The notes beneath the pieces were generated by a model. That model was not told the origin of the DNA, did no database searches, and worked only from the letters and a program-made list of their open reading frames with translations. Below, piece after piece: positions 25,636 to 33,788 of a DNA stretch of 62,212 nucleotides (positions are counted from its first letter, which is position 1; each line of letters begins with the position of its first letter). The position numbers were made by a program, and so were the translations under genes. The stretch spans positions 1-62,212 of the forward strand of contig JAEPOJ010000025.1 of NCBI GenBank assembly GCA_017642965.1, read 5' to 3'. The stretch comes from Phycisphaerales bacterium (GTDB taxonomy: Bacteria; Planctomycetota; Phycisphaerae; Phycisphaerales; UBA1924).

Positions 25636-28374
25636 TTATCCGCCCAGTTTGCTCTTGAGTGCTTCCAGGCGTCGCTGATGGATATCTCGGTCCGGCTCCA
25701 GGATCGTCAGTGCTTCGAGCTGGTGTTTGGCCTGCTCGTAGTCCTCGACGATCAGCGCCACGCGGGCGGCGCGTTCGCGTTGGTCGGCGTCGAAGGGGGC
25801 GATGGCGACGGCGCGGAGGGCGGACTGGATGGCCTTGTGGTTGTTGCCGCGTTGGGCGTAGAGGAGGGCGAGCTGGCCGGCGTAGGCGGGGGAGAGGATC
25901 TCGCGGGCGTCGAGGTATTCGAGGTGGGGGATGGCGCTGAGATGGACCTGGGGGTCGTCGCTGGCGAGGTAGTGGCGGGCGAGGCGCTTGTGCGGCTCGT
26001 CGTCGGTGGGGCGGACGCGGATGGCGTTGCGGAGGATGCGGGCCTGCTCGGGCGTGAGGGTGTCATCGGCGCCGGACAGAGCAGTGGCGACCTGGAGGGT
26101 GATGAGCTCGGGGTGGTCGGGGTGCTGCTCAAGCAGGGCGTTGATCTCGTCGAGGGTGGGGACCTTGTCGAGCTGCTGCTGGAGCGAGTCGTCGTCGGAG
26201 ACGCCGAGGATGGTGTAGATGTCGGGTGCGTCGTCGGGCAGGAGGAGCCCGTGGTCGATCAGGTCCTGCTTGGCCCAGTCTCGGAAGGAGGCGAGGAAGG
26301 ACTCGGGCGTCACGGAGAGGACCTCTTCGAACGCATCGACGGCGTCCCGCCCGCGTGTTGAGGCGTCGAAGATGTCGAGGGGGGCCTGCTTGCCATGGGT
26401 TTCGACGATGTACTCGAACATCCATGCGCCCTGCGCGTAAGCGAGCGCACGGTCGGTGGGCTTCTTGGGGCGCACGAAGGCGGTGTTGATTTCTTCGAGG
26501 TCGAAGAGCTCGTCGTTGGTGTAGGCGTTGGTGAGCAGGGCCCACGTGCGCGAGTCGCGTGGGGCGTCCTCGTTGAAGACGGCGTTGGCCTCGGTCATCC
26601 AGTGGATGACGCGGTTCCTGGTGCGCGCCAGGTTGACGGTGTGGGTGTACTCGTGCTGGAGGACGCGTGGCCAGTCGTACGGGCCGACGGAGGACTTGGG
26701 GCCGTCGCGCGGGGCTTCGATGGCGATGACGGGGCCAGTGGAGGCGGCCATGGTGTGGATGGAGGGCATGCCGCCGATGCGCACGGCGAACCACTCGTGG
26801 TTTGGCATGAGCTCGATGAGGGTTTTCTGGTCGGGCTCGTGGTCGTTGCCGCCCGGGGCGTCGCCGGCGACGCGGGCGTGGATGCGTTCCATGATGGCGG
26901 GCATCTCCTGGGCGAGCACGACGTCGGTGGTGCCGGGCTTGTAGCGGATGATGAAGTGCTCGGACTCGATGGTGTCGTAGGTGGCGAGCTCGGTGACGAG
27001 CGTGAGCGAGTTCTGGGCGCGGATGTTGAAGGGGTCGAGCGCCAGGGCGTTCTCAAGGACTTCGCGGGCTTCGCTGTCGAGCCCGGCCTGGACGAGCAGC
27101 AGCCCGAGCCCGAGGCGCGGCTCACCCCAGTTGGGTGCGCGCCTGATGACCTCGCGGTAGGCCTCGGCGGCGTGCTCGTACTGGCGGTACTCGCCGAGCG
27201 TTTCGGCGACGCGCATGTAGGCGGATGGGGAGCCCGGCGAGATGGCGTCGTAGGCGTCGAGGAGGTACTCGGTCGAGGTGGTGCGGAATCCCGCGGCGGC
27301 CGCGGCTGCGTTGATCTCGAGCAGGTCGCGCTGGTTTGGCATGCGCGCGAGGACGGGGTCCATGGCCATCTCGGCGCCCTCGGGGTCCTTGCGGCGCAGC
27401 GCGACGCGGGCGCGGAGGATGCAGCCGAGCAGGGACGGGCGGACGTAGGCGTCGGGCTTGGCCTCGCCGTCGATGGAGGCGGCGAGCAGGTCGAGCTTGC
27501 GTGCGATCTCGTCGGCGGTGTCGAAGTCGAACGAGTCGACGGCCATGGACCCGATGATGAAGGCGGCTTGGGCGTTGCGCGGGTGCAGCGCCAGCGTCTC
27601 GGCGGCGGCGTTGCGTCCGTCCTGATAGTTGTTGTGCGCGTAGAGCAGGCGTGCCTCGGCGAGTCGGACGCGCCATGAGGTGCGGTCGATGTTCTCGCGG
27701 GCGTTGGCGAGGAGCTTGGTGATGGCCTCGTACTCGCTGCGCGCGTCGCGTTGGGGGCCGTCGATCCGGAGCAGGTCGAGCAGCCCCTCCGCGGCCCACG
27801 CGATCTGATCGGCGTCGCTGAGCTGCTCGCTCTGGAGCTGCTGTCGGAGCGCTCCGAGCTGGGCGCGTGCCTCGTCCAGCTGTCCGAGCATCTCGTGTGC
27901 GCGGGCGGTGAGCGTTCGGATCGCGGGGGTGTGGGGCTCGGGGGTCTCGTTGAGAATGCCGATGGCGCGTCGGGGATCGCCTCGGACGATCGCGGCGTGG
28001 GCGATGGCGATGGGGTCGGCGTTGGGGTCGTTGAGGAACGGGTGGTCGTACGCGCCGGCATCGAGCGCGGCGCGGGCGGCGTGATCGGGGTTGAGCAGGT
28101 CGTCGGGGTTCCACAGCCCGTGCTTGATGCGGAGCTGCTCGCGTTCTTCGTCGGAGAGGAAGTCCGCGCCGATGAGGTCACGCAGCGCATCGGTGACCTG
28201 GTTGAGCTGCTCGGGCACCTCGATGCGACGCAGGGGCTGCTGCTCGTGGTCGTGGATGTCGATCGGCGCGATGGGCGGCTTGGTGTCCTCGCCCGGGGGC
28301 ACGGATTGCTGGGCGATCGAGGGCAGCGCGAGGAGTGCGAGCAGGGCGGCAGCGTGGATGGTGTAGTGGATCAT
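25636..28374 (-). CDS. Exported TPR protein with gluzincin (MA-clan-like) peptidase motif
   Basis: This 912-residue protein has an N-terminal signal peptide (AALLALLALPSIAQ) and many tetratricopeptide-like helical repeats across residues 100-470, for example RAIGILNE and YRQYEHAAEAYREVIRRAP. A central domain has the zinc-protease motif LQHEYTHTVNL (HExxH), followed about 20 residues later by WMTEANAVF, which supplies the third ligand Glu. TPR-like helices return at the C-terminus. The layout matches planctomycete exported TPR/peptidase-MA-like proteins. Its substrate is unknown. It begins six bases after the stop of the LolA-like gene, so the two are one operon. Confidence 0.85.
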   Translation of the reverse strand: MIHYTIHAAALLALLALPSIAQQSVPPGEDTKPPIAPIDIHDHEQQPLRRIEVPEQLNQVTDALRDLIGADFLSDEEREQLRIKHGLWNPDDLLNPDHAARAALDAGAYDHPFLNDPNADPIAIAHAAIVRGDPRRAIGILNETPEPHTPAIRTLTARAHEMLGQLDEARAQLGALRQQLQSEQLSDADQIAWAAEGLLDLLRIDGPQRDARSEYEAITKLLANARENIDRTSWRVRLAEARLLYAHNNYQDGRNAAAETLALHPRNAQAAFIIGSMAVDSFDFDTADEIARKLDLLAASIDGEAKPDAYVRPSLLGCILRARVALRRKDPEGAEMAMDPVLARMPNQRDLLEINAAAAAAGFRTTSTEYLLDAYDAISPGSPSAYMRVAETLGEYRQYEHAAEAYREVIRRAPNWGEPRLGLGLLLVQAGLDSEAREVLENALALDPFNIRAQNSLTLVTELATYDTIESEHFIIRYKPGTTDVVLAQEMPAIMERIHARVAGDAPGGNDHEPDQKTLIELMPNHEWFAVRIGGMPSIHTMAASTGPVIAIEAPRDGPKSSVGPYDWPRVLQHEYTHTVNLARTRNRVIHWMTEANAVFNEDAPRDSRTWALLTNAYTNDELFDLEEINTAFVRPKKPTDRALAYAQGAWMFEYIVETHGKQAPLDIFDASTRGRDAVDAFEEVLSVTPESFLASFRDWAKQDLIDHGLLLPDDAPDIYTILGVSDDDSLQQQLDKVPTLDEINALLEQHPDHPELITLQVATALSGADDTLTPEQARILRNAIRVRPTDDEPHKRLARHYLASDDPQVHLSAIPHLEYLDAREILSPAYAGQLALLYAQRGNNHKAIQSALRAVAIAPFDADQRERAARVALIVEDYEQAKHQLEALTILEPDRDIHQRRLEALKSKLGG

Positions 28375-28380
28375 GCGTGC

Positions 28381-29394
28381 TTAGGGGTTGGGACTGGTTT
28401 CGCTTGCGTCCGCGTCGCCGCGCCAGTGGGAGATCTGGATGCGCCATCCGGAGCGGGCGTCGGGGGTGGTGGTGTCGAAGATGGCGGCGGGGATCTCGGC
28501 GTCGCGTTGCGGCTCGAAGAGCTCGACGATCTGCAGGTCGCCGGTCCAGTCCTGCTTGATGTAGAGCGCGGGCAGGAGCGTGTCGGTGTTGATCCAGATG
28601 CGGACGAACTCCCAGTCGTCCTCGAACCCGGAGTCGTCCTTGGGGACGAGCATGAGCTGGGTGGTGTTGGCGACGTGGGGCTGGTTGGCGAGCGAGGCGA
28701 GCTCGGGGAAGTCTCGGTTGTCGGTCAGCCCGTCGGCGGTGGGGAGGATGGTGGCGTCGTAGGATGCGAGGAGTCGGTCCTGATCTCGACCGAGGGAGAC
28801 CCAGAATGGGGCGTCGCGCATGAGCTCCATGGGGTCGAGCTGCTTACCCTCGGGGACGAGCTCGCGCTTGGTGAACTGCTTTTCTTCAGGGTAACGCTCC
28901 ACGAACCAACGCCCGTCGAATATGAAGTGTTCCTCGATCACGTCCTGGCGATCGTCGATCTCGAGCAGGTTGAAGCGCACGGCGTACTTGCGTGACAGGG
29001 CCGCGTCCTCGTTGTCGGCGTTGCGGATGGCGAGCTGCCCGTAGCGGACCTGCATGTCGTTCTCGAGGGCGTGGATGATGGTGTAGCGCACGCCGCCGCG
29101 GAGGGTGGCGGTCTTCACGTCCTGCTCGGCCAGCGCGGCGAGCAGCTCGCGGGGGGTGTCGAAGGTGCTGGGCGTACCCTCTGCTTCCGGCTGCTCAGTC
29201 TCTTGGGTGCCCGTACTCGCGTCGGAGACGCGCAGTGCGGAGGCATACCCTGCGTGCAGGTTGATTGTGGCCTCTGATGGAATCGTCGGCCCTGCCGCAC
29301 TGCGCCGCTGCGCGTCGAGTACGGGCACCCCATCGCTGGTCTGCGTGGGGAGGAGGGTTGCGGCGATCAGAATGGTGAGCAGGGCGCTGGGCAT
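28381..29394 (-). CDS. Exported LolA/outer-membrane-lipoprotein-sorting-like protein carrying an in-frame REPIN
   Basis: The start at 29394 (MPSALLTILIAATLL) has a signal peptide and a GAGGA about seven bases upstream; an earlier in-frame ATG lacks such support. The mature region has beta-rich segments such as YTIIHALENDMQVRYGQLAI, KYAVRFNLLEI and FDGRWFVERY, which resemble planctomycete LolA-like carriers of lipids or lipoproteins. Residues about 22-63, directly after the signal peptide, are translated from a full repeat element (29206-29331, 126 bp) and read as low-complexity linker. The mature function is therefore probably preserved. The TPR/peptidase gene follows after six bases. Confidence 0.75.
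   Translation of the reverse strand: MPSALLTILIAATLLPTQTSDGVPVLDAQRRSAAGPTIPSEATINLHAGYASALRVSDASTGTQETEQPEAEGTPSTFDTPRELLAALAEQDVKTATLRGGVRYTIIHALENDMQVRYGQLAIRNADNEDAALSRKYAVRFNLLEIDDRQDVIEEHFIFDGRWFVERYPEEKQFTKRELVPEGKQLDPMELMRDAPFWVSLGRDQDRLLASYDATILPTADGLTDNRDFPELASLANQPHVANTTQLMLVPKDDSGFEDDWEFVRIWINTDTLLPALYIKQDWTGDLQIVELFEPQRDAEIPAAIFDTTTPDARSGWRIQISHWRGDADASETSPNP
29206..29331 (+). repeat. REPIN-like element, copy C (126 bp), inside a coding region
   Basis: Both arms are present: GGTGCCCGTACTCGCGTC with hairpin GCGTC-gga-GACGC at the left, and CCGCACTGCGCCGCTGCG through GAGTACGGGCACCCC at the right, with one stem base changed compared with copies B and D. The length is exactly 42 codons, so the host gene (28381-29394) stays in frame. 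Confidence 0.9.
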
Positions 29395-29500
29395 GGGGGG
29401 TCCTCTGATTCCTTTGGCTGGATCCTTCCAGTACAACCCGTGAGCGGGGCAATTGTTGCATACGGACCGCTGCTGGGCCGGTTCGGCTGACAGGGATCGG

Positions 29501-29971
29501 TCAGATGTGCTCGACTGGGTTCACGGTATCGATGACGGAGGTGTCGGGCTCGTCGAGGTAGAGCTGGGCGATCGCGGCCGCGGCGATGGCGTCGCGTCGC
29601 TGTTTCTTCTGCTTGTGGGTGAGCCCGCTCTGCGACATGCGTGCGTCGGCGAGCTGGGAGGTCTTCCGCTCGTCCACAAGGACGATGGGGCGGTCGATGC
29701 GGGATGCGAGCTTGCGGGTGAACTCGCGCACGAGCTTGGCGCGCGGACCTTCTGTGGAATCCATGTTCAGGGGGATGCCGATGACGATCTCGGTTTCCGG
29801 TCCGGAGGCTTGCTGGTGGAACTGTTTCACGATGGCATCGATCAGCAGGCGTCCGTTCTCGCGGTCGATAGGGGTCTCGATGAGCCCGGCGGGGGAGGCG
29901 ATGCCGGTGATCCGGTCGGCGAGGGCGAGGCCGGTGCGTTGGTCACCGAGATCGATGGCGAAAATGCGCAT
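29501..29971 (-). CDS. ruvX: Putative pre-16S rRNA nuclease YqgF / Holliday junction resolvase RuvX
   Basis: This 156-residue RNase H-fold protein starts MRIFAIDLGDQRTGLAL with the first catalytic Asp. It has VIGIPLNMDSTEGPRA, the second acidic region VLVDERKTSQLA with its Glu, and the closing QRRDAIAAAAIAQLYLD with the third catalytic Asp. The family trims 16S rRNA precursors and was also proposed to resolve Holliday junctions. The start at 29971 fits the family exactly; the longer upstream frame runs into the divergent promoter region of the sulfotransferase gene. Confidence 0.93.
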   Translation of the reverse strand: MRIFAIDLGDQRTGLALADRITGIASPAGLIETPIDRENGRLLIDAIVKQFHQQASGPETEIVIGIPLNMDSTEGPRAKLVREFTRKLASRIDRPIVLVDERKTSQLADARMSQSGLTHKQKKQRRDAIAAAAIAQLYLDEPDTSVIDTVNPVEHI

Positions 29972-30060
29972 GGCTGATTGTACGACGTGTGCGGCGGTGG
30001 GGTTGGTTGCGGCGGGTGGTGGCTGATAGGATGTGTGGGATAGTGAAGGAGCGGGCACGC

Positions 30061-30939
30061 ATGAAGCAGTTTGTGGTTTTGGGGCTTGGGCGGAGCGGCT
30101 CGAACCTGCTGGTGAATCGGCTGAACACGCCCGGCTCGGTGTGCTTCGGCGAGATCTATCACCCCGTGGACATATATCTTCAGTTCCCAGTACCAGGCTT
30201 TGAGGTTGCGTATCCAGATGGTGATTCTCTATTGAATAGTCTTCGTGTCCGTTACGACCAGAGACTGATGCAGATGTCCACACGTCGGACGATGATGTAT
30301 TACGCGCTACTTGGTCTGCCTGTTCACGCTTGCAGCACGAAGATCAAGCGAGACAAAGATCCTGTTGGGTACCTTCGGGCGCTCCATACTCAGGTTGTGG
30401 CGCGATATCCGGCGAAACACGCGTGGGGCTTTAAGCTCTTCCTTCATCATTCGTCGAGGATACTGAACTATGTGTGTGCTAACCCAGACTACGCGGTGCT
30501 GATCCTTCGTCGAAGAAACCTTCTTGCTCGGTATAGTTCCAAAAAAAAGGCTAGTATTACTGGGACGTACCGGATTGCGGCCGGGGGCAGTTCGAGTGGA
30601 TGCGATCAGCCTGTTGAGTTTGATCCGATCGAGTTCCGTCGTCTTATACGACGAGATGATAAACTCTTCTCACAACTCTATAAAAAGCTCGACAAGCACG
30701 GGAAGACCTTCCATGAGATCGAGTACTGCGAGCTTGGTTCGCCCGAGGCCATGGCCGGCGTATTCGCGCACCTGGGCATCGAGGGACGCGCGTCAGAGGA
30801 CATCCGGGTGCAGAAGCAGGGGTCCGCGTACGACATGCTCGAGCGGTTCTCGAATCCGGATGATGTGGTGCGCTACGTTGAGACGAACGGCATGGAGGCG
30901 TGGCTGCACGAGCAGTCGCCCCGCCTGCAGCCCGCGTGA
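30061..30939 (+). CDS. PAPS-dependent sulfotransferase family protein
   Basis: This 292-residue cytosolic protein has the PAPS-binding loop GLGRSGSNLLVNRLN at residues 7-21 and a later region IEYCELGSPEAM that fits the fold of bacterial sulfotransferases acting on carbohydrates or lipids. The ATG at 30061 has AAGGAG nine bases upstream. Base composition is uneven: the first 100 bases and the last 230 bases are GC-rich like the surroundings, while bases 30170-30700 are clearly AT-richer and use different codons, as in a mosaic or transferred gene. The ankyrin gene follows after 34 bases. Confidence 0.82.
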   Translation: MKQFVVLGLGRSGSNLLVNRLNTPGSVCFGEIYHPVDIYLQFPVPGFEVAYPDGDSLLNSLRVRYDQRLMQMSTRRTMMYYALLGLPVHACSTKIKRDKDPVGYLRALHTQVVARYPAKHAWGFKLFLHHSSRILNYVCANPDYAVLILRRRNLLARYSSKKKASITGTYRIAAGGSSSGCDQPVEFDPIEFRRLIRRDDKLFSQLYKKLDKHGKTFHEIEYCELGSPEAMAGVFAHLGIEGRASEDIRVQKQGSAYDMLERFSNPDDVVRYVETNGMEAWLHEQSPRLQPA

Positions 30940-30973
30940 GCAGCGGGCAGCGTGTGTGAGCGGGAGGGTGAGC

Positions 30974-32335
30974 ATGATGAGGCTGTGTGTGTTGGTGATG
31001 TGGGTGTGCCTCTTCGGGGGCGCTGCGATTGCCCAAGGCCAGGCTGAAGACGCGAGCGGGGAGCGGGATTCGCGCTTTGATGCGGTCATGGCGGAGCTGG
31101 TCGAGCAGCTGCGGACCTGCGATGACGAGAACTACGAATCGATGATTGAGTCCATCGAGGAGCAGTACCAAGACGGATACTACCTGAACTTCAGGGACCC
31201 AGACGGGATGACGCTGCTCATGCACGCGTGCAGGCTGCCTGCGACGCACGAGATCACCTGGTGGATGATTTACAACAATCGGGCAAGGCGTGAGATTCGC
31301 GACAACAACGGGATGCTCGCGATGCATCACACGGCGTACAACCCCGACCCGAAGGTCGCGGCGAGATCGCTCGGGATCTTCCTCACCTGGCGGGACGACC
31401 CGAACGAGCGTGATGCGCTTGGGCGTGACATCCTCATGCACACGCTCATCGCGAATCAGACTCATGGGCCCGTGTTTCTCGCGATCGACGCGATGGACGC
31501 GGACCTCAACCGCACCGATGACCTCGGGCACTCCGCCGTGTCATACGCGGCGATGCACAACAACCACTTCCGCATCTGGGAACTGCTCGCCGAGCACGGC
31601 GCGGATTTCAAGAAGACCTACTCGCAGGACCAGCTCACGCCATTGCACCTGGCCGCCCGTGAAAACATGGCGGAGGTCGCGGGGGCGATCATCCGAGAAG
31701 GGGCGGAGGTCGACGCGCGCGACGCCTCGGGCATGACGCCCCTCATGTGGGCGCTGCTGCAGAACAGGGACCCGCTGATGCACCGCTATCTGCTCCAGGG
31801 CGGCGCGGACGCGACGCTCGTGAGCGATCTGGGCGCGACCATGACGCACGCCGCGGCCTTCGGCGGGCAGAACGCGGATGTCTTCAGGCGGATCCTCGAC
31901 GCGGGCGCCGCACCCGACGCGTCCATCCCCGGCAACCCCACGGTCACACCCGCCCGCCTCTACGCCCAGCACGGCGACGACCCCGCGGTCTGGGCCATCC
32001 TCGCTGAACACGGCGCGGACCTGAACCGCAAGGGCGAGTACGAGCCGCCGATGCTGATGACGGCGATCGATCGGGGTGCTGATGTATCGTTTGTTGCCGC
32101 GATGATTGATGCGGGTTGCGAAGTGAACGACCTGTGGGAAGTCGCGAACGGCTCGGCGCTGCTTATGGCCTGCCGGGGCTCATCGCCCGAGATGATCTCG
32201 ATGCTTCTCGATCACGGCGCGGACGCGACGCTGGTGAGCGCCGAGGGCAAGGGCGTGCTCGAGTACGCGGCGATGAATCCACGGCTTGCGGGGCACGCGG
32301 TGCTCGACCGGCTCCGCACGCTCGCGGGAGAATAA
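30974..32335 (+). CDS. Exported ankyrin-repeat protein
   Basis: The ATG at 30974 follows GGAGG and gives a 453-residue protein with a signal peptide (MMRLCVLVMWVCLFGGAAIAQ). About ten ankyrin-type repeats follow, seen from LTPLHLAARENMAEV, MTPLMWALLQNRDPL and repeated HGAD and GAD turn motifs. Ankyrin stacks bind proteins; an exported version would act in the periplasm or outside. Its partner is not known. The gene ends 12 bases before a REPIN-like element. Confidence 0.88.
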   Translation: MMRLCVLVMWVCLFGGAAIAQGQAEDASGERDSRFDAVMAELVEQLRTCDDENYESMIESIEEQYQDGYYLNFRDPDGMTLLMHACRLPATHEITWWMIYNNRARREIRDNNGMLAMHHTAYNPDPKVAARSLGIFLTWRDDPNERDALGRDILMHTLIANQTHGPVFLAIDAMDADLNRTDDLGHSAVSYAAMHNNHFRIWELLAEHGADFKKTYSQDQLTPLHLAARENMAEVAGAIIREGAEVDARDASGMTPLMWALLQNRDPLMHRYLLQGGADATLVSDLGATMTHAAAFGGQNADVFRRILDAGAAPDASIPGNPTVTPARLYAQHGDDPAVWAILAEHGADLNRKGEYEPPMLMTAIDRGADVSFVAAMIDAGCEVNDLWEVANGSALLMACRGSSPEMISMLLDHGADATLVSAEGKGVLEYAAMNPRLAGHAVLDRLRTLAGE

Positions 32336-32347
32336 CAGGCCACTCTG

Positions 32348-32472
32348 GGTGCCCGTACTCGCGTCGAAGACGCGCAGTGCGGATGAGCCGAGCTGATCCC
32401 CTGAACTCCACGTTGTTGAGAGTTGTACCTCACTTCCGCACTGCGCCGCTGCGCGGCGAGTACGGGCACCCC
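32348..32472 (+). repeat. REPIN-like element, copy D (125 bp)
   Basis: The left arm GGTGCCCGTACTCGCGTC carries hairpin GCGTC-gaa-GACGC and ends in GCAGTGCGG. The right arm is CCGCACTGCGCCGCTGCG, then CGGCGAGTACGGGCACCCC. It lies between the convergent ankyrin gene and manC, just after the former's stop. Confidence 0.92.
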
Positions 32473-32489
32473 GATCTTGGGATAGGCAA

Positions 32490-32541
32490 AATGAAGGAAG
32501 GCGGAAATCTCCGGGACCGGGAACTTCCGCCTTCCTTCATT
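32490..32541 (-). terminator. Long perfect hairpin downstream of manC
   Basis: Perfect 17-bp arms AATGAAGGAAGGCGGAA and TTCCGCCTTCCTTCATT enclose an 18-base loop. On the minus strand it follows the manC stop by 24 bases and is trailed by TTTTG, so it may terminate manC. The T tract is short, hence moderate confidence. Confidence 0.55.
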
Positions 32542-32564
32542 GTCCGTCTCCCGAATGCCCGCCG

Positions 32565-33671
32565 CTACTTCAGCCCGTCCGGCAGCTGGTCGTGGAGCTT
32601 TTTGATGTCCTGTGCCCGGCTCTTGGGCACCACCAGCGTCGCCCGCTCGGTCTGCACGACGATCAGGTCTTCGCAGCCGATCAGGGCGATGGTGTGATCG
32701 CTGGCGGTGTCCTCGGCGACGACGATATTGTTGTTGGCATCGAAGGTGGCGATGGGGGCGCCGTTAGTGCGGTTGCCGTGCTCGTCGGGCGTGAGGGTCT
32801 CGGCGTACGCGGGCCACGAGCCGACGTCGAGCCATTTGATGTCCATCTTGACGCCGACGATGGTCACGTCGGGCTCGCTGTTGGCGGGCTCCATGATGCC
32901 GTAGTCAACGCTGGTCTTGTCGAGCTGCGGGTAGACCTCGTCGAGGACCTGCAGCTGTTTGTCGGTGCCCCAGGCGTCGCGCAGCTGCATGATCAGCTCG
33001 TGGTTCTTGGGCATGAAGCGCCCGTAGAGATCGAGCAGGGTGCGGGCGTGAAAGACGAACATGCCGGCGTTCCAGTCGAAACGACCGGACTGGAAGTAGG
33101 CCTCCGCCTTCTCCAGCGGGGGCTTCTCGACGAAGCGAGCGACCCGGAACGCCTGAGAGTCGGTGTCCTTGATGAACTCGCTGCGTTCGATGTAGCCGTA
33201 GCCGGTCGCGGGATGGTCTGGCTTGATGGCGAAGGTGACCAGGCGGGTTGGGTCCTGCTCGACCAGCGTGTAGCCCAGCTCGATGGATTTGGAAAACACG
33301 TCCGCCGGTTCGATCAGCTGGTCGGCGGTGAGCACGCTGAACACCGCGTCCGGGTCGTCCTTGCTGAACACCGCCGCCGCGAACGCCACCGCGTTGACCG
33401 TATCACGCGGCATCGGCTCGCCCAGGATGTGCCCGTCGTCGAACGAGGGCATGGCCTCCCGGATCTGCCCGCGGTACCGCTCGCCCGTGCAGATGTAGAC
33501 CGAGTTGCCCCTGGTCAGGTCCGCCGCCCGCTCAGCCGCCACCTCGAGCAGCGAGACGGTCCGCCCGTCATCGGTCTTGATGAACCTGATGAGCTGCTTG
33601 GGCTGCCCATCGCGGGACATCGGCCAGAGACGGGTGCCGGACCCGCCGGCCATGATCATTGCGTAACGCAT
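32565..33671 (-). CDS. manC: Mannose-1-phosphate guanylyltransferase
   Basis: This 368-residue cytosolic nucleotidyltransferase makes GDP-mannose from mannose-1-phosphate and GTP, for surface polysaccharides. The N-terminal signature MAGGSGTRLWPMSR is followed by PKQL, the catalytic region HILGEPMPRDT, FVEKP at about residue 182, and NAGMFVFHARTLL. The length matches the single-function class without a PMI domain. A plausible partner is the nucleotide-sugar dehydratase at 34541-36076. Heptamer arrays lie between this gene and ruvA upstream on the same strand. Confidence 0.93.
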   Translation of the reverse strand: MRYAMIMAGGSGTRLWPMSRDGQPKQLIRFIKTDDGRTVSLLEVAAERAADLTRGNSVYICTGERYRGQIREAMPSFDDGHILGEPMPRDTVNAVAFAAAVFSKDDPDAVFSVLTADQLIEPADVFSKSIELGYTLVEQDPTRLVTFAIKPDHPATGYGYIERSEFIKDTDSQAFRVARFVEKPPLEKAEAYFQSGRFDWNAGMFVFHARTLLDLYGRFMPKNHELIMQLRDAWGTDKQLQVLDEVYPQLDKTSVDYGIMEPANSEPDVTIVGVKMDIKWLDVGSWPAYAETLTPDEHGNRTNGAPIATFDANNNIVVAEDTASDHTIALIGCEDLIVVQTERATLVVPKSRAQDIKKLHDQLPDGLK

Positions 33672-33690
33672 GTGGAATCCTTCGGATTCG

Positions 33691-33718
33691 AGGGACTAGG
33701 GACTGGGGACTAGCCACT
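33691..33718 (+). repeat. Heptamer array (AGGGACT-type, four units)
   Basis: The units are AGGGACT, AGGGACT, GGGGACT and AGCCACT in tandem. The last unit is the reverse complement of AGTGGCT, the unit of the partner array at 33759-33786. Confidence 0.8.
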
Positions 33719-33758
33719 AGGGTGTTGGAATGAAAGACCATTGTACCTTGCGAGCCCT

Positions 33759-33786
33759 AGTGGCTGATGGCTAATGGCTAGTGGCT
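33759..33786 (+). repeat. Heptamer array (AGTGGCT-type, four units)
   Basis: The units are AGTGGCT, GATGGCT, AATGGCT and AGTGGCT in tandem. The array is inverted relative to the one at 33691-33718 and ends two bases before the ruvA stop codon. Confidence 0.8.
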
Positions 33787-33788
33787 TC

